From Thioalkalivibrio sp. ALJT (GTDB lineage: Bacteria; Pseudomonadota; Gammaproteobacteria; Ectothiorhodospirales; Ectothiorhodospiraceae): 64,000 bases of DNA. A program made the translations under genes and the position numbers. The stretch is from assembly GCF_000381825.1 (NCBI RefSeq), contig NZ_KB907122.1, positions 124,001 to 188,000 of the forward strand, in the 5' to 3' direction. Shown here one piece after another: positions 1-8,539 of the stretch; the first letter of the stretch is position 1; the number at the start of each line of letters is the position of its first letter. Under the pieces are notes generated by a model. It searched no databases and was not told the origin of the DNA. It worked only from the letters and a program-made list of their open reading frames with translations.

Positions 1-880
1 CCACATACACGGCCACCACCTCGCTGCGGTACACCACGGCCTCCGTGGGCACCAGCAACCGCTCGACGTCGTCGACCACAAAAGCGGTCTTGGCGAACAT
101 GCCGGGGAACAGCCCCAGATCCTGCTGCTCCTGCAGATTCACACGGACACGAAAAGTGGAGCTGGCCGGATCGGCATAGGGGAAGATGGTCAGACTCTCG
201 GCCATCACACGATCACCGTTCAGCAACACCTCGGCCGTACGCTGCTCGCGCACCCGATGGATCAGCCGTTGCGGCACGTCCACCGTCACCCGCAGTTGAT
301 CGAGGCTGATACCCGACACCAGCGGTGAACCGGGGCTAACCGATTCGCCGACCTCGACATGGCGTTCCGTCACGATGCCCGAGTACGGTGCATACACCTC
401 GGTATAGCCCAGCTGCTCGCGGGCCTCTTCAACCCGGCCCTCAGCGGAACGCAGACGCGCCCGGGCCGACGCCAGACCGGCTTCGGCACGATCGAACTCC
501 GAGCGCGACACCGCCCCGCGTTCGAACACATCCTCGATGCGTTCGAATTCCGAGCGCGCCTCGTTGAGGCGGGCCCGGGCATCGGCCACGTCACCTTCCG
601 CCTGGCTCAAACGCGCCTGCTGCTCGGTGTCACTGAGCCGGACCAGCAGTTCGTCGGCCTCGACAAAGTCGTCGACATCCACGTAGATCTCGCGAATACG
701 ACCGGAAGTCTGAGCGGAGATCGTGGAACGCTGCACGGCCTCTACCCGACCATCCAGGATACGTTCCTGGATGATCGAATGACGTTCGGCGGTGGCCGTC
801 TCGAACGGGAGTTCTGCCTGCGCCGACAACGGCAGCAGCAGCATGGCCCAGAGGGCCGGACGCATCCGGTTTTTTAACAT
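1..880 (-). CDS. RND efflux periplasmic adaptor (membrane fusion protein), 3' part outside window
   Basis: The gene reads leftwards from an ATG at 878-880 and runs off the window, leaving about 293 residues. A signal peptide (charged start MLKNRMR, hydrophobic stretch, cleavage near AQA) is followed by a split lipoyl/barrel-sandwich region (residues about 45-75 and 165-190) flanking an alpha-helical hairpin rich in Ala, Glu and Arg, then the beta-barrel region. This is the HlyD/AcrA-type adaptor order. Such proteins bridge an inner-membrane RND pump and an outer-membrane channel; the pump gene should lie beyond position 1. The upstream AT-rich inverted repeat may be an operator. The substrate cannot be told from this part. 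Confidence 0.88.
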   Translation of the reverse strand, partial: MLKNRMRPALWAMLLLPLSAQAELPFETATAERHSIIQERILDGRVEAVQRSTISAQTSGRIREIYVDVDDFVEADELLVRLSDTEQQARLSQAEGDVADARARLNEARSEFERIEDVFERGAVSRSEFDRAEAGLASARARLRSAEGRVEEAREQLGYTEVYAPYSGIVTERHVEVGESVSPGSPLVSGISLDQLRVTVDVPQRLIHRVREQRTAEVLLNGDRVMAESLTIFPYADPASSTFRVRVNLQEQQDLGLFPGMFAKTAFVVDDVERLLVPTEAVVYRSEVVAVYV

Positions 881-1195
881 GGTGGCGTTATTTCCTTGCG
901 CTGGTGTCGCGACCCGGACCGCCGTTGACACTGGCCCGGCCCTTCCGCGAACTTAATATTAGTAAATGGTAATATACTGCTTGATGATATCTGGCGCAAT
1001 GCCCGCAGGCCAGCGCCCCCCCTCGGATCGCATCCATCCATCTTCCCTGCGCGGAGTATAGTCAAGCTCTCCGATCTTTCACGCGGCCGCGGGCAGCCCG
1101 CCGTATTGACGCGATCATCGCTGCACCGGCTCGGCGCTCCCCGTATCATAGTCGCCAATTCGCCGTTTCACCGATCCGCCGAACCGGAGAGAACC
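881..1195. promoter_or_regulatory. Intergenic region between adaptor and tautomerase genes, with AT-rich dyad
   Basis: This 315-bp gap separates divergent genes. An island of low GC at about 950-990 contains the inverted repeat ATATTA at 956-961 and TAATAT at 970-975 with an 8-base spacer, about 75-80 bases upstream of the adaptor start codon. In GC-rich genomes such dyads in front of RND operons are often TetR-family operators, but no regulator gene is visible here. A weak sigma-70-like pair for the tautomerase gene is CTGCAC (1121-1126) and TATCAT (1144-1149), spacer 17. Nothing else was recognised. Confidence 0.35.
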
Positions 1196-1537
1196 ATGCC
1201 ACTGCTGCGCGTCGAGACCAACACCCGCCTGCCCGAGGACGCCGACGGCCTGTGCCAGCGCCTGTCCGCACAGGTCGCCGACTGGCTGGGCAAGCCCGAG
1301 TCCTACGTGATGGTCGCCTGCACGCACAACCCTGCGATGTGCTTTGCCGGCAGTAACGACCCGCTCGCCTACTGCGAGCTGAAGAGCATCGGCCTGCCCG
1401 AAGGCCTGACCCGCGAACTGTCGCGCAGGCTGTGCGATACCCTCCAGGCCGAGCTGGGCCTGGACCCGGCCCGCGTCTACATCGAATTCGCCGACGCCCC
1501 GCGCCATTTCTGGGGTACTAACGGCACCACGTTCTGA
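1196..1537 (+). CDS. MIF-family tautomerase (phenylpyruvate tautomerase-like)
   Basis: The 113-aa protein starts at an ATG preceded by GGAGAG. After Met removal, Pro1 is the expected catalytic base; Lys33 and Ile65 (Met-numbered) align with Lys32 and Ile64 of animal macrophage migration inhibitory factor, and the region LKSIG matches the conserved LHSIG. The first Cys of the animal CxxC redox motif is missing, Cys60 being the only counterpart. Members form trimers and tautomerise phenylpyruvate or related enols; the physiological substrate in bacteria is usually unknown. It lies 58 bases upstream of proS on the same strand and may be cotranscribed with it. Confidence 0.82.
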   Translation: MPLLRVETNTRLPEDADGLCQRLSAQVADWLGKPESYVMVACTHNPAMCFAGSNDPLAYCELKSIGLPEGLTRELSRRLCDTLQAELGLDPARVYIEFADAPRHFWGTNGTTF

Positions 1538-1595
1538 TCCTGGCCGGCACCGCCGGGCCCGTTCCACCCACTCAACCCGACAAGGCACTGCCCCG

Positions 1596-3308
1596 ATGCG
1601 CGTCTCGCAATTCCCGCTGAACACCCTGAAGGAAACCCCGGCCGACGCCGAGATCGTCTCCCACCAGCTGATGCTGCGGGCCGGCTACATCCGCCGGCTG
1701 GCCTCCGGGCTGTACACCTGGCTGCCGCTGGGCCTGCGCGTGCTGCGCCGGGTGGAAAACATCGTGCGCGAGGAGATGAACCGCGCCGGCGCCCTGGAGG
1801 TGCTGATGCCGGCGGTGCAACCGGCCGAGCTGTGGCAGGAATCCGGGCGCTGGGACTTCTACGGCGCCGAGCTGCTGCGCCTGAAGGACCGCCACGAGCG
1901 TGACTTCTGCTTCGGCCCGACGCACGAGGAGGTCATCACCGACCTGGTGCGCCGCGAGGTCCGCAGCTACCGCCAGCTGCCGGTCAACTACTACCAGATC
2001 CAGACCAAGTTCCGCGACGAGCGCCGCCCGCGTTTCGGCGTGATGCGCGCCCGCGAATTCCTGATGAAAGACGCCTACTCCTTCCATATCGACGCCGACT
2101 CGCTGGGCGAGACCTACCAGCAGATGCACGCAGCCTACACCCGCATCTTCGAGCGCTGCGGTCTGGACTTCCGCGCGGTGGAGGCCGACACCGGCGCGAT
2201 CGGCGGCAATGCCTCGCACGAGTTCCACGTGCTGGCCAGCTCCGGTGAGGACGCCATCGCGTTCTCCCCGGCCGGGTTCGCCGCCAACGTCGAACTGGCC
2301 CCCTGCCCGGCGCCCGAGCCGGCCCCGGCCCCCGGCGCGGCGCTGGAGAAGATCGCCACGCCCGACGTGCATACCATCGACGATCTCGCGAAATTCCTGG
2401 CAATCCCGACGCAGCGCACGGTGAAGACCCTGGTGGTTGCCGCCTCCGACGCGATTGACGCCGATCTGGTCGCCATCGTGCTGCGCGGCGACCACGAGCT
2501 GAACGCGGTGAAGGCCGAGAAGCATCCCTGGGTCGCCGAGCCGCTGCGCATGGCCGAGGCGGCCGAGATCCGTACCGCCTTCGGTGCCGATCCCGGCTCG
2601 CTGGGCCCGGTGGGCTGCCCGATCCCGGTGCTGGCCGACCACGCCGTGCTCGGCATGGCGGACTTCGTGGTCGGCGCCAACGAGGACGGCCACCACCTGA
2701 CCGGCGTGAACTGGGGCCGCGACCTGCCACAACCGGAGACCGCCGACCTGCGCAACATCACCGAGGGCGAGCCGGCCCCGGACGGCTCCGGGGCAATCGA
2801 GATCCGCCGCGGCATCGAGGTCGGCCACATCTTCCAGCTTGGCGACAAGTACAGCCAGGCACTGGGTGCCCGCGTACTGGACGAGGACGGTCGCGAACAG
2901 GTGGTGACCATGGGCTGCTACGGCATCGGCGTCTCGCGCGTGGTCGCCGCCGCGATCGAGCAGAACTCCGACGAGCGCGGCATCTGCTGGCCCACCGCCA
3001 TCGCCCCCTTCGACATCGCCCTGTGCCCGATCGGCGCCAAAAAGTCCCAGCGCGTGCGCGAGGCCGCAGAGCAGCTGCACGACGAGCTGGAGGCCGCCGG
3101 CTTCCAGGTCCTGCTGGACGACCGCGAACAGCGCCCCGGCGTGATGTTCGCCGACATGGAGCTGATCGGCATCCCGCACCGCCTGGTCATCGGCGAGCGC
3201 GGCCTCGACGCCGGCGAACTCGAATACCAGGCACGCACCTCCAGCGAGGCCGAACACCTCCCGATAGACGGCCTGCTCGACGCCCTGCGCCAACGCCTGA
3301 ACGGCTGA
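1596..3308 (+). CDS. proS: Prolyl-tRNA synthetase (bacterial type with editing insertion)
   Basis: At 570 aa it is nearly the length of the E. coli enzyme (572). It charges tRNA-Pro with proline. The class II motifs are present: motif 1 in the N-terminal [13 protein letters not shown] region, motif 2 around [13 protein letters not shown] with following [10 protein letters not shown], and motif 3 at [10 protein letters not shown]. Between motifs 2 and 3 (about residues 225-405) sits the YbaK-like INS editing domain, which hydrolyses Ala-tRNA-Pro. The C-terminal anticodon-binding domain begins near [12 protein letters not shown]. The reading frame is intact. A SLC13-type transporter gene follows 16 bases downstream. 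Confidence 0.98.
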   Translation: MRVSQFPLNTLKETPADAEIVSHQLMLRAGYIRRLASGLYTWLPLGLRVLRRVENIVREEMNRAGALEVLMPAVQPAELWQESGRWDFYGAELLRLKDRHERDFCFGPTHEEVITDLVRREVRSYRQLPVNYYQIQTKFRDERRPRFGVMRAREFLMKDAYSFHIDADSLGETYQQMHAAYTRIFERCGLDFRAVEADTGAIGGNASHEFHVLASSGEDAIAFSPAGFAANVELAPCPAPEPAPAPGAALEKIATPDVHTIDDLAKFLAIPTQRTVKTLVVAASDAIDADLVAIVLRGDHELNAVKAEKHPWVAEPLRMAEAAEIRTAFGADPGSLGPVGCPIPVLADHAVLGMADFVVGANEDGHHLTGVNWGRDLPQPETADLRNITEGEPAPDGSGAIEIRRGIEVGHIFQLGDKYSQALGARVLDEDGREQVVTMGCYGIGVSRVVAAAIEQNSDERGICWPTAIAPFDIALCPIGAKKSQRVREAAEQLHDELEAAGFQVLLDDREQRPGVMFADMELIGIPHRLVIGERGLDAGELEYQARTSSEAEHLPIDGLLDALRQRLNG

Positions 3309-3324
3309 ACCCGGGGCGACCACG

Positions 3325-5187
3325 ATGGAAGAGGTCGCCTTCACCCTGGAGATGGGGATCGTATTCGGCCTGCTGGGGCTAACGATCCTGCTGTTCGTGA
3401 CGGAGGTGATCCGGATCGACCTGGCGGCGCTGAGCGTGCTGTTCCTGCTCGGCATGGTCGCGCTGGTGCCGGGGGTGGCGCCGATCGTCGAGGGCGAGGC
3501 GCTGTTTTCCGGCTTTGCCTCGAACGCAGTGATCGCGATCATCGCGGTGATGATCATCGGCAAGGGGCTGGACCGTTCCGGGGTGATGAACCGCCTGGCG
3601 GACCTGATCCTGCGCTTCGGCGGGCAGACCGAGCGCCGCGTGATGGCCACCACCTCGGGGGCCGTGGGCATCATCACCAGCTTCATGCAGAACATCGGGG
3701 CCGCCGCATTGTTCATGCCGGTGATCAACCGCATCGGCGCGGCCGCGCGCATCCCGCGCTCGCGCCTGCTGATGCCGATGGGCTTTGCCGCGATCGTCGG
3801 CGGCACCCTGACGCTGGTGGCCTCCAGCCCGCTGATCCTGCTCAACGACCTGTTGCCCGGTGATGTCGAGGGCTTCGGGCTATTCGACGTCACCCCGATC
3901 GGACTCGCCCTGCTGGGCATGCTCATCCTGTACTTCGCGCTGTTCGGACGCTGGGTCCTGCCGGCCCGCGACCCCCGGACTGAGGACCCGGACGAGAGCC
4001 GGGTGCAGACGACCTCGGCCTGGTTCCGTGATGTCTACGGCATGGATTTCGGCGTGCGCGAGGCGCGCCTGGGCGACGACAGTTCTGTGGCCGGGTTCAG
4101 TGTAGGCGACTTCGAGGCGGCCTTCGGGGTGCACGTCGTGGGCGTCACCACGGGCGACGAGACCCGCATCGAACCCAACCGGGACGTGGAGCTGGAGCGC
4201 GGGGCACACCTCGCCATCCTCGGCCCGGTCACCACCATCGAGACGACCTGCGACCACACCGGCACCGTGCTGAAGGACGAACTGGACGTGTTCGCCCGCG
4301 CCCTGTCCGCCCGCCACGGCGGCATCGCGGAGGTGATCATCCCGCCCGGCTCCGACCTGATCGGCCAGACCGTGCGCGACAAGGGCATGCGCCGCAGCTA
4401 CGGCATCTCGGTGCTGCGCATCCAGCGCGGTGATGACCTGATCGTCGACGAGGTCCCGGATACCCCGCTGAAGGCCGGCGACACCCTGGTCGTGCATACC
4501 CCGTGGGAGAACCTGCAGGCGCTGGAGGACGACCGCGACTTCGTCGTGGTCACCAGCCGCTATCCACGACGCAAGCAGGAGGCCTCAAAGACCCACCGGC
4601 CGCTGGCCGCGCTCGGCTCCCTGACGCTGGGGCTGGGGCTGGTGCTGTTCACTGACCTTCCGCTGGCACTGGCCCTGCTGGGCGGGGCCCTGGGGATGAT
4701 CTTCACCGGCGTGATCACGATGGACGAGGCCTATCGCGGCATCAGCTGGAAGACGGTGTTTCTGCTGGCCTCGTTGATCCCTCTGGGGCTCGCGGTGGAG
4801 AACTCCGGTGCCGGCGAGTGGATCGCGACCAATGGCATGCAGCAACTGGAAGGGATGCCGGTCTGGGTGCTGCAGGTCGCAGTGTTCCTGCTGACCACCT
4901 TCTTCACGCTGGTAATGTCCAACGTCGGGGCGACGGTTCTGCTGGTCCCGCTGGCGGTCAGCTTCGCGAGCGTCGCCCAGGGCATGGGCATCGACGCCGA
5001 CCCGCGCGTGTTCGCGCTGATCGTCGCGATCGCGGCCTCCAATTCCTTCATCCTCCCCACCCACCAGGTCAATGCACTGATCATGGACCCCGGTGGCTAC
5101 CGCGTGGCCGACTACCTGCGCGCCGGCGCCGGTGTGACCCTGCTGTTCATGGTCGTCTCGCTGCTCGTCATCAACCTGCTGTTCTGA
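3325..5187 (+). CDS. SLC13/DASS-family permease with two cytosolic RCK_C (TrkA-C) domains
   Basis: This 620-aa inner-membrane protein has an N-terminal membrane half, a soluble middle (about residues 215-410) with two TrkA-C-like repeats (the second ending LKAGDTLVVHTPWENL), and a C-terminal membrane half. The layout is typical of the divalent anion:Na+ symporter relatives annotated as SLC13 family or YfbS-like. Signature-like elements are MQNIGAAALFMPV in the first half and MSNVGATVLLVPLAV in the second, the two inverted-repeat SNT-like hairpins of the family. The substrate could be sulfate, phosphate or a dicarboxylate and cannot be assigned. It follows proS closely; a 12-bp palindrome overlaps its stop codon. 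Confidence 0.9.
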   Translation: MEEVAFTLEMGIVFGLLGLTILLFVTEVIRIDLAALSVLFLLGMVALVPGVAPIVEGEALFSGFASNAVIAIIAVMIIGKGLDRSGVMNRLADLILRFGGQTERRVMATTSGAVGIITSFMQNIGAAALFMPVINRIGAAARIPRSRLLMPMGFAAIVGGTLTLVASSPLILLNDLLPGDVEGFGLFDVTPIGLALLGMLILYFALFGRWVLPARDPRTEDPDESRVQTTSAWFRDVYGMDFGVREARLGDDSSVAGFSVGDFEAAFGVHVVGVTTGDETRIEPNRDVELERGAHLAILGPVTTIETTCDHTGTVLKDELDVFARALSARHGGIAEVIIPPGSDLIGQTVRDKGMRRSYGISVLRIQRGDDLIVDEVPDTPLKAGDTLVVHTPWENLQALEDDRDFVVVTSRYPRRKQEASKTHRPLAALGSLTLGLGLVLFTDLPLALALLGGALGMIFTGVITMDEAYRGISWKTVFLLASLIPLGLAVENSGAGEWIATNGMQQLEGMPVWVLQVAVFLLTTFFTLVMSNVGATVLLVPLAVSFASVAQGMGIDADPRVFALIVAIAASNSFILPTHQVNALIMDPGGYRVADYLRAGAGVTLLFMVVSLLVINLLF

Positions 5188-5208
5188 GGGAAACAGTGTT
5201 TCCCTCAG
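5184..5208 (+). terminator. Palindromic hairpin at the end of the SLC13 gene
   Basis: Two perfect 12-base arms (CTGAGGGAAACA and its complement) flank a single G, and the left arm contains the TGA stop codon of the transporter. There is no T-run, so a factor-independent terminator is not certain; it may stabilise the 3' end or be a protein site. A related GGGAAACA..TGTTTCCC hairpin occurs at 62397-62426. Confidence 0.5.
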
Positions 5209-5273
5209 CCCGGTTCAGGGCCGGTACAGGCTACTCGCACAGACTCGGCTACAAACCCACACGGAAATCGCGC

Positions 5274-5882
5274 ATGCCCGCAACGCTTCGTCTGTACCCG
5301 GTCCTGGCAGCCCTGGCACTGCTGCTGGCCGCCTGCAGCCCGCGGATCTACGGGGTAAGCGAAGAACAATGGGACGCCATGGGCGAGGCAGAACGGGTCG
5401 AGGCCATCCGCGCCTGGGAATCGGTGCAGAAGGCCCGCGAGGCCCGGCTGCAGGCCGAGGCCGAGCAGGAGGCGGCACTGGCAGCCGAACGCGCCGAGCG
5501 GGTCGCGGCCATCCGCAGTGGCCAGGCCGGCCTGCCCGGAGACCTGATCCGCGTCCGTCTCAGCGGCGGCACGCTGCAGATCGGCGGTCGCGAACGCGCG
5601 CTGGAGCCAACGGCCTTTACCCTCGCCAGTGGCGAGAGCCGCAGCATCGAGGTACACGCCGAGCGCTACCGCAGTGAGCTCGAGGTCGCCTATGAAGACG
5701 GCCTCTTGCTGATCGACCTGCCGCGCCATTCGCGCACCGGGGCGGCCCGCCTCGCCTGGGACGGCGCCTGGATGCAGGGGGCCGAGACCCGCATCCGGTC
5801 GGAAGGTCCGCACCGGCTGCGCGACGTGCGTGCCTTCGTCCAGGTCATTCCGCCACCGGGTCGCCCGCTGCGGCGCTACTGA
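5274..5882 (+). CDS. Putative lipoprotein of unknown function with coiled-coil segment
   Basis: The 202-aa product begins with a lipoprotein signal: a short basic start, hydrophobic core and lipobox LAAC with Cys21, followed by SPRIYG. Residues about 35-80 are an Ala/Glu/Arg-rich helix, probably coiled coil (EAERVEAIRAWESVQ and following). The C-terminal half is beta-rich and ends in a proline-arginine tail (PPPGRPLRRY). The +2 residue is Ser, which fits outer-membrane sorting by the Lol system. The ATG at 5274 was chosen because it begins the signal peptide; upstream codons in frame encode no sensible sequence. I do not recognise the family. Confidence 0.72.
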   Translation: MPATLRLYPVLAALALLLAACSPRIYGVSEEQWDAMGEAERVEAIRAWESVQKAREARLQAEAEQEAALAAERAERVAAIRSGQAGLPGDLIRVRLSGGTLQIGGRERALEPTAFTLASGESRSIEVHAERYRSELEVAYEDGLLLIDLPRHSRTGAARLAWDGAWMQGAETRIRSEGPHRLRDVRAFVQVIPPPGRPLRRY

Positions 5883-5894
5883 GGCACCGCCGAG

Positions 5895-6185
5895 TCAGCC
5901 CGTGGAGAACTCGCGCGGCGCCGGCTCCGGGGGTTCCAGCTCCTCGGCCTCCACCGCATCCACCCGCGCCATGCGCGGCCCGTCGGCCAGCCACTCCTCC
6001 AGCGTGTCCAGCGCCCTGCGCGGGCCCACGGCCAGCACCTCGACGCTGCCGTCCGGCTCATTACGGGCATAACCGGTCAACCCGAGCCGCCGGGCCTCGT
6101 CGCGGGTAGAGGCGCGGAAGAACACCCCCTGCACCTGACCGCTGACACGCCAGCGGCGGGCATGGTTATCATTGGCCTCCGTCAT
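5895..6185 (-). CDS. acyP: Acylphosphatase
   Basis: This 96-aa protein hydrolyses acyl phosphates to carboxylate and phosphate. The signature GQVQGVFFR with catalytic Arg24 is present, and Asn42 in YARNEPDGSVEV matches the conserved catalytic Asn of the family (usual NLPDG). Length fits the family (about 90-100 aa). Its start codon is 23 bases from the divergent arsC start, so the two share a very short intergenic space and their promoters must overlap the coding regions. It converges on the lipoprotein gene ending at 5882. Confidence 0.95.
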   Translation of the reverse strand: MTEANDNHARRWRVSGQVQGVFFRASTRDEARRLGLTGYARNEPDGSVEVLAVGPRRALDTLEEWLADGPRMARVDAVEAEELEPPEPAPREFSTG

Positions 6186-6208
6186 TTTTCATCCTCCGGA
6201 GTGGATTC

Positions 6209-6565
6209 ATGTCCGATGCCCCTACGCTGTACCACAACCCGCGCTGCAGCAAGTCGCGCGCGACCCTGGCACTGCTGCGCGAGCAGGGCGTGGAACCGCA
6301 GATTGTCGAATATCTGAAGACGCCGCCGGATGCCGCCACCCTGCGCGCCATCGTCGACCGACTGGGCATCGCTCCGCGCGAGCTGCTGCGCACCGGCGAG
6401 GCGGAGTACCGCGAACTGGGCCTGAAGGACGCCGAGCTGGACGACGAGGCACTGATCCAGACCATGGTGCAGCACCCGAGACTGATCGAGCGGCCAATCC
6501 TCGTGCACGGCGACCGCGCCCGCATCGGGCGTCCGCCGGAACAGGTGCTGGAGATCCTGGCGTGA
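6209..6565 (+). CDS. arsC: Glutaredoxin-type arsenate reductase (ArsC family)
   Basis: At 118 aa this is the small thioredoxin-fold ArsC. The active-site motif is NPRCSKSR with Cys13, and the conserved arginines of the arsenate site appear in LLRTGE, RPILVHGDR and IGRPPE. Family members reduce arsenate to arsenite with glutathione and glutaredoxin. There is no arsB, arsA or arsR nearby. Instead the gene overlaps a WrbA-type quinone reductase by four bases (GTGA) and continues into a DUF2069 membrane protein, an arsC-wrbA pairing seen in several gammaproteobacteria. It could have a role other than arsenic resistance. Confidence 0.9.
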   Translation: MSDAPTLYHNPRCSKSRATLALLREQGVEPQIVEYLKTPPDAATLRAIVDRLGIAPRELLRTGEAEYRELGLKDAELDDEALIQTMVQHPRLIERPILVHGDRARIGRPPEQVLEILA

Positions 6566-7173
6566 GCGCGGCGCCCGAGGTCCTGGTGCTGTACTACAGC
6601 CGCTATGGCGCGACCGCCGAGCTGGCCCGCCACGTCGCCAGCGGCGTGGAGCGGGCCGGCGCGATCGCCCGCGTGCGCACCGTGCCGCCGGTGAGCACCG
6701 GCATCTCTGGCGACGCCCCGGCGGTTCCCGCCGATGGCCCGCCCTACGCGGAGACCCGCGACCTGGAGGAGTGTGCCGGGCTGGTCATGGGCTCGCCCAC
6801 CCGCTTCGGCAATATGGCCGCCCCGCTGAAATACTTTCTCGATGGCACCAGTGGCCTTTGGGCCAGCGGCGGCCTGGTCGATCGCCCGTTCGGGCTGTTC
6901 ACCAGCACCGCCACCCAGCACGGCGGGCAGGAAACCACCCTGCTGACCATGGCCCTGCCCCTGATCCACCAGGGGATGCTCTGGGTCGGCGTGCCCTACA
7001 CCGTGCCGGAACTGAGCACCACGACCTCCGGGGGCTCGCCCTACGGCGCCAGCCATGTTGCCGGGGCGCAGGGGGAACAAGCAGTGACCCGCGCAGAGCA
7101 GCGCATCGCAGATGCCCTGGGTGAACGCGTCGGGCGTCTCGCGCTGCGCCTGCGCCGCGAGGACCCGGCATGA
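6562..7173 (+). CDS. wrbA: WrbA-like NAD(P)H:quinone oxidoreductase
   Basis: The 203-aa flavodoxin-fold enzyme starts at a GTG overlapping the arsC stop codon. An FMN phosphate loop is seen near residues 12-18 (YSRYGATAE), followed by GSPTRFGNMAAPLKYFLD and the signature TSTATQHGGQETT that binds the isoalloxazine ring. WrbA enzymes carry out two-electron reduction of quinones, avoiding semiquinone radicals. Placement between arsC and DUF2069 with 4-base overlaps on both sides suggests coupled translation. The in-frame extension upstream of the GTG lies inside arsC and looks non-native. Confidence 0.92.
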   Translation: MSAAPEVLVLYYSRYGATAELARHVASGVERAGAIARVRTVPPVSTGISGDAPAVPADGPPYAETRDLEECAGLVMGSPTRFGNMAAPLKYFLDGTSGLWASGGLVDRPFGLFTSTATQHGGQETTLLTMALPLIHQGMLWVGVPYTVPELSTTTSGGSPYGASHVAGAQGEQAVTRAEQRIADALGERVGRLALRLRREDPA

Positions 7174-7526
7174 TCCTCGCGGCGCGAGTCCTGGCCCTGG
7201 CCGGATATCTGGGATTACTGGGGCTGATCCTGGTCTGGACCACCTGGATCGACCGGCCGGAGATCGTACCGGTCTCCGTAGCCCTGGTGATCCTGGTCCT
7301 GCCGCTGCTGTTCCCACTGCGCGGGATGCTGCACGGGCGCCGCTATACCCACGCCTGGTCCAGCCTGCTGGCACTCGCCTACGTGACCCTGGGGATCACC
7401 CTGGCCGCGGCGGCCGATGCGCGCCTGTACGGGCTGCTGATGACCGCCGCCAGCCTCGCCTGGTTCGGGGGCTGCCTGCTCTACGTCAAACTGGACGCCC
7501 GCCGCGCCCGCCAGACGACGCCCTGA
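7170..7526 (+). CDS. DUF2069 inner-membrane protein
   Basis: A 118-aa hydrophobic protein with four likely transmembrane helices; the segment GRRYTHAWSSLLALAYVTLG is typical of the DUF2069 family found with wrbA in gammaproteobacteria. It overlaps wrbA by four bases (ATGA). Function is unknown. The C-terminus (KLDARRARQTTP) is basic and probably cytoplasmic. Confidence 0.82.
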   Translation: MILAARVLALAGYLGLLGLILVWTTWIDRPEIVPVSVALVILVLPLLFPLRGMLHGRRYTHAWSSLLALAYVTLGITLAAAADARLYGLLMTAASLAWFGGCLLYVKLDARRARQTTP

Positions 7527-7822
7527 TATTCACCCTGAAGGCATGGGAACCTGTCGGGTTCGGGTGATCGTCGCGAGCGCGGGGCAGGAGAGCGAGGCCC
7601 GTTCGGGGACGTGCATGGCCCACCCCGGATTGGGTTGACCAGACCTTCCCGGGAATGTCGCCACCCCGGGGCCCTTGCCCCATCCTGTCAGCCCGGTCGG
7701 AGCGCCCGAAACGGCGGCGCATTCCGAAACGCGAGGGGTCTCCCGTAACTCCCGACAAGCCCACCCTTCCAGGCTTCCCGTGAACGGCTTTTGACCTTCT
7801 TCGTGCGCCTCCGTGGTGCAAT
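7527..7822. other. Intergenic region between convergent DUF2069 and hda genes
   Basis: About 300 bases hold no credible gene. The first part contains copy 1 of a 54-bp repeat (7547-7600). The remainder is GC-rich with several short complementary tracts (for example CCCGGG and CCCCGGGG near 7647-7673) but no hairpin followed by a T-run that I could define. Confidence 0.6.
7547..7600 (+). repeat. 54-bp interspersed repeat, copy 1
   Basis: This segment matches 47594-47647 in the same orientation at 46 of 54 positions without gaps. The invariant core is GATCGTCGCGAGCGCGGG followed by CAGGAGAGC. All eight differences are transitions. Both copies lie in intergenic DNA, one between convergent genes and one upstream of fabI. 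Confidence 0.85.
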
Positions 7823-8539
7823 TCAGAAACGCGCGAGCTGATCACGAATAAAGGGGATGGTCAGGCGTCGCTGTTCAGCCAGAGCAGCCAGGTCGAGGCG
7901 ATCCAGCAGCTGCAGCAAAGCGACCAGGTCACGGCGGTAGTGGCGCACCAGATAGTCCGCCACCGTCTCCGGCAGTTCCAGACCGCGCAGTGCCGCGCGC
8001 TGCGCAAGGATGCGCTTGAGATCATCTTCCTCCGGTGCCTGCATGCGGAACACCGGACCCCATGCAAGCCGCGAGGTCAGGTCGGGCAACGGGCTGGCAA
8101 GGCCGTCAGGCGCGGCAAGGGCCGCCAGAAGGACGCGACAACCACTGTCGCGCAGCCGGTTCAAAAGCCCGAACAGGGCTTCATCCCAGCCGGCTCTCCC
8201 GATCACGGCATCCAGATCATCCAGCGCCAGCAGGCGCGCGCGTTCCAGCCCGTCCAGCACCGCCAGCGGCGGCGCCGTGGCCAGCTCGGCCAGCGGCAGG
8301 TAGGCCACTGGCTCACCACGCTCGTACGTCTGGTGGCAGGCTGCCTGCAACAGGTGGGTCTTCCCCACGCCCGCCGGACCATGCAGCAGGATCTGTGGCG
8401 CAGTCATCGCGCTGCCGACGGCCAGCGCCTCGACCGCATCCCGAGCCAGACGGTTACCACCCGGATAGAAGCCCGCGAAGCGCGAGGTATCGCGCAGACG
8501 CAGATCCAGCGGCAGCTGGCGCTGCTGTTCGGTACTCAT
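7823..8539 (-). CDS. hda: DnaA regulatory inactivator Hda
   Basis: The 238-aa protein carries the N-terminal sliding-clamp motif QLPLDL (residues 8-13) diagnostic of Hda, then a DnaA-like AAA+ domain with Walker A GPAGVGKT (54-61), Walker B LLALDDLDA and a C-terminal lid. Hda bound to the DNA-loaded beta clamp stimulates ATP hydrolysis by DnaA and prevents re-initiation (regulatory inactivation of DnaA). It overlaps the upstream AI-2E permease gene by four bases (ATGA) and is the last gene of a four-gene minus-strand operon. Confidence 0.95.
   Translation of the reverse strand: MSTEQQRQLPLDLRLRDTSRFAGFYPGGNRLARDAVEALAVGSAMTAPQILLHGPAGVGKTHLLQAACHQTYERGEPVAYLPLAELATAPPLAVLDGLERARLLALDDLDAVIGRAGWDEALFGLLNRLRDSGCRVLLAALAAPDGLASPLPDLTSRLAWGPVFRMQAPEEDDLKRILAQRAALRGLELPETVADYLVRHYRRDLVALLQLLDRLDLAALAEQRRLTIPFIRDQLARF

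Noticed and set aside
1057-1070. TTGACTATACTCC on the minus strand upstream of the adaptor gene, resembling MerR-type promoter halves
   Set aside because: The dyad expected between -35 and -10 is incomplete and no MerR gene is near.
1572-3926. A 784-codon open frame on the minus strand over proS and the transporter
   Set aside because: It is antisense to well-supported genes, arises from GC-rich third positions, and its translation is low-complexity without domain features.
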